Positions 63,146 through 64,000 of a stretch of 64,000 nt of DNA are shown here, piece after piece. The notes beneath the pieces are model-generated. The model did not search any database. It was not told where the DNA came from and worked only from the letters and a program-made list of their open reading frames with translations. Each line of letters begins with the position of its first letter. The stretch's first letter is position 1. The stretch covers positions 10,063,501-10,127,500 of the forward strand of contig NC_083701.1 of assembly GCF_033118175.1 (NCBI RefSeq). Direction: 5' to 3'. A program made the translations under genes and the position numbers. The stretch is from Dama dama. Lineage: Eukaryota; Chordata; Mammalia; Artiodactyla; Cervidae.

Positions 63146-64000
63146 CCATCCCTCTCATGCCGATTACACAAATCTTTATGCAAGTATGAATGAAACTAGT
63201 CTACTGAGTAGGAAGGAGAATATGAGTCATTTTATTATAATTTATTTTATCATTTTAACAACTAGAAGTGAAAAAGATTTCTTGCCATCTTGTGAGTCCA
63301 TCCTGCTTCTTGAATTTAAGAAGATCCTTCTTTGCCCCAGCATCCTCATTGGTTAAAAGAAGGATATCAACTGCATGTCCTCTGAGATTCTTTCCCACTG
63401 TATTAATAAGCAGAATTTTTTGGAAACACCAAAGATGAGGAAAGAAAAAAAAGAAAAAACCAGAAACTCTGCCTGTGTCCCTATAGACTGGTCAGTCATA
63501 GGCCAAGGATTTCTTGTGCCTTGCAGTAAATCAGTATTGTGAGAATTGCTAATTACCAGGCTTCCAATTTCAGGCTCAACAAAACTGAGTGTGATTAAAA
63601 TGTCATAGGAAGTAAAGGGAGCCTTTAGTGTAATTTTTATCACCACTCCCATTTAACTATGTTTTTCTTCTTAAAAACTGTAGCTGGTTTTAGAGCTATC
63701 TTTTCCTGTATTCCTTAAAAGGTAGTTTGCAAGTGTTAGGAGAGACGGTTAGAATATTTAAAAGATGCCGAAAATCCTTCATTGCCATCGTGTGCTGCAG
63801 GAAGTTCAACAACCAAATATCTTATAGTGATTCCCTGAGTGCTGTTGCACTCAATGAGAGCATCTCTCTATAAGCACAAAGGCCTAAGATCATCTTGATC
63901 ATCAATATGTTCTCACCATCATGTGAGTAAGAATAAGGACTCAAACCACAATAATGAGAGTACAGCCCTGCAGCAACTTTACTCAGAAAGATATCTCAAA

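Larger units (their letters stand above)
40061..64000. other. Upstream intergenic region of EFR3A; no supported gene
   Basis: No exon, tRNA, rRNA or recognised ncRNA was found in these 24 kb. Repeats are listed separately. Stretches 41680-43400, 44000-45170, 52600-53830, 54030-55090, 55900-57290, 57480-58780, 59160-60780, 61060-61700 and 63150-64000 hold nothing that I can name with confidence. In human, EFR3A is preceded by a gene-poor interval towards ADCY8 (from memory), consistent with this. Confidence 0.7.

Overview
The window is mammalian nuclear DNA from a pecoran ruminant (cattle, sheep, goat, buffalo or deer group). Two things show this: multi-exon coding sequence with canonical GT/AG introns, and a dense load of ruminant-restricted repeats (Bov-tA/BOV-A2 SINEs, BovB LINEs, CHR SINEs) over older mammalian repeats (MIR, L2, L1, MER5A-type DNA transposons, MaLR-like LTRs). 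I cannot resolve the species.

One protein-coding gene is present: the 5' part of EFR3A on the minus strand. Seven exons can be placed to the base and joined in frame (39691-39682, 12538-12462, 10325-10198, 8946-8796, 6243-6122, 2516-2367, 740-603). They encode residues 1 to 258 plus two bases of codon 259; the rest of the roughly 820-residue protein lies beyond the left edge. The promoter is a CpG island around 39.2-40.06 kb with a perfect palindromic CRE, GC boxes and a 19-base C run. EFR3A is the palmitoylated plasma-membrane anchor for the phosphatidylinositol 4-kinase type III alpha complex, and the cysteine cluster used for anchoring is encoded at the start of exon 2.

Layout: 1-602 is part of intron 7. 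603-12538 holds exons 7 to 2 with short introns carrying an L1, SINEs and MIRs. 12539-39681 is the 27-kb intron 1, with a composite (CA)n array close upstream of exon 2 and many repeats. 39.2-40.06 kb is the promoter. From 40.06 to 64 kb I find no supported gene. That stretch is upstream of EFR3A and is dominated by BovB copies at 41-53 kb, including a near-perfect head-to-head inverted pair, plus SINEs, an LTR and a 90-bp tandem duplication.

I found no RNA gene, CRISPR array or novel multi-gene system. The points worth a second look concern regulatory and structural DNA: the CRE and C-tract promoter, the intronic CA array near a splice acceptor, the BovB inverted repeats, and two local tandem duplications.
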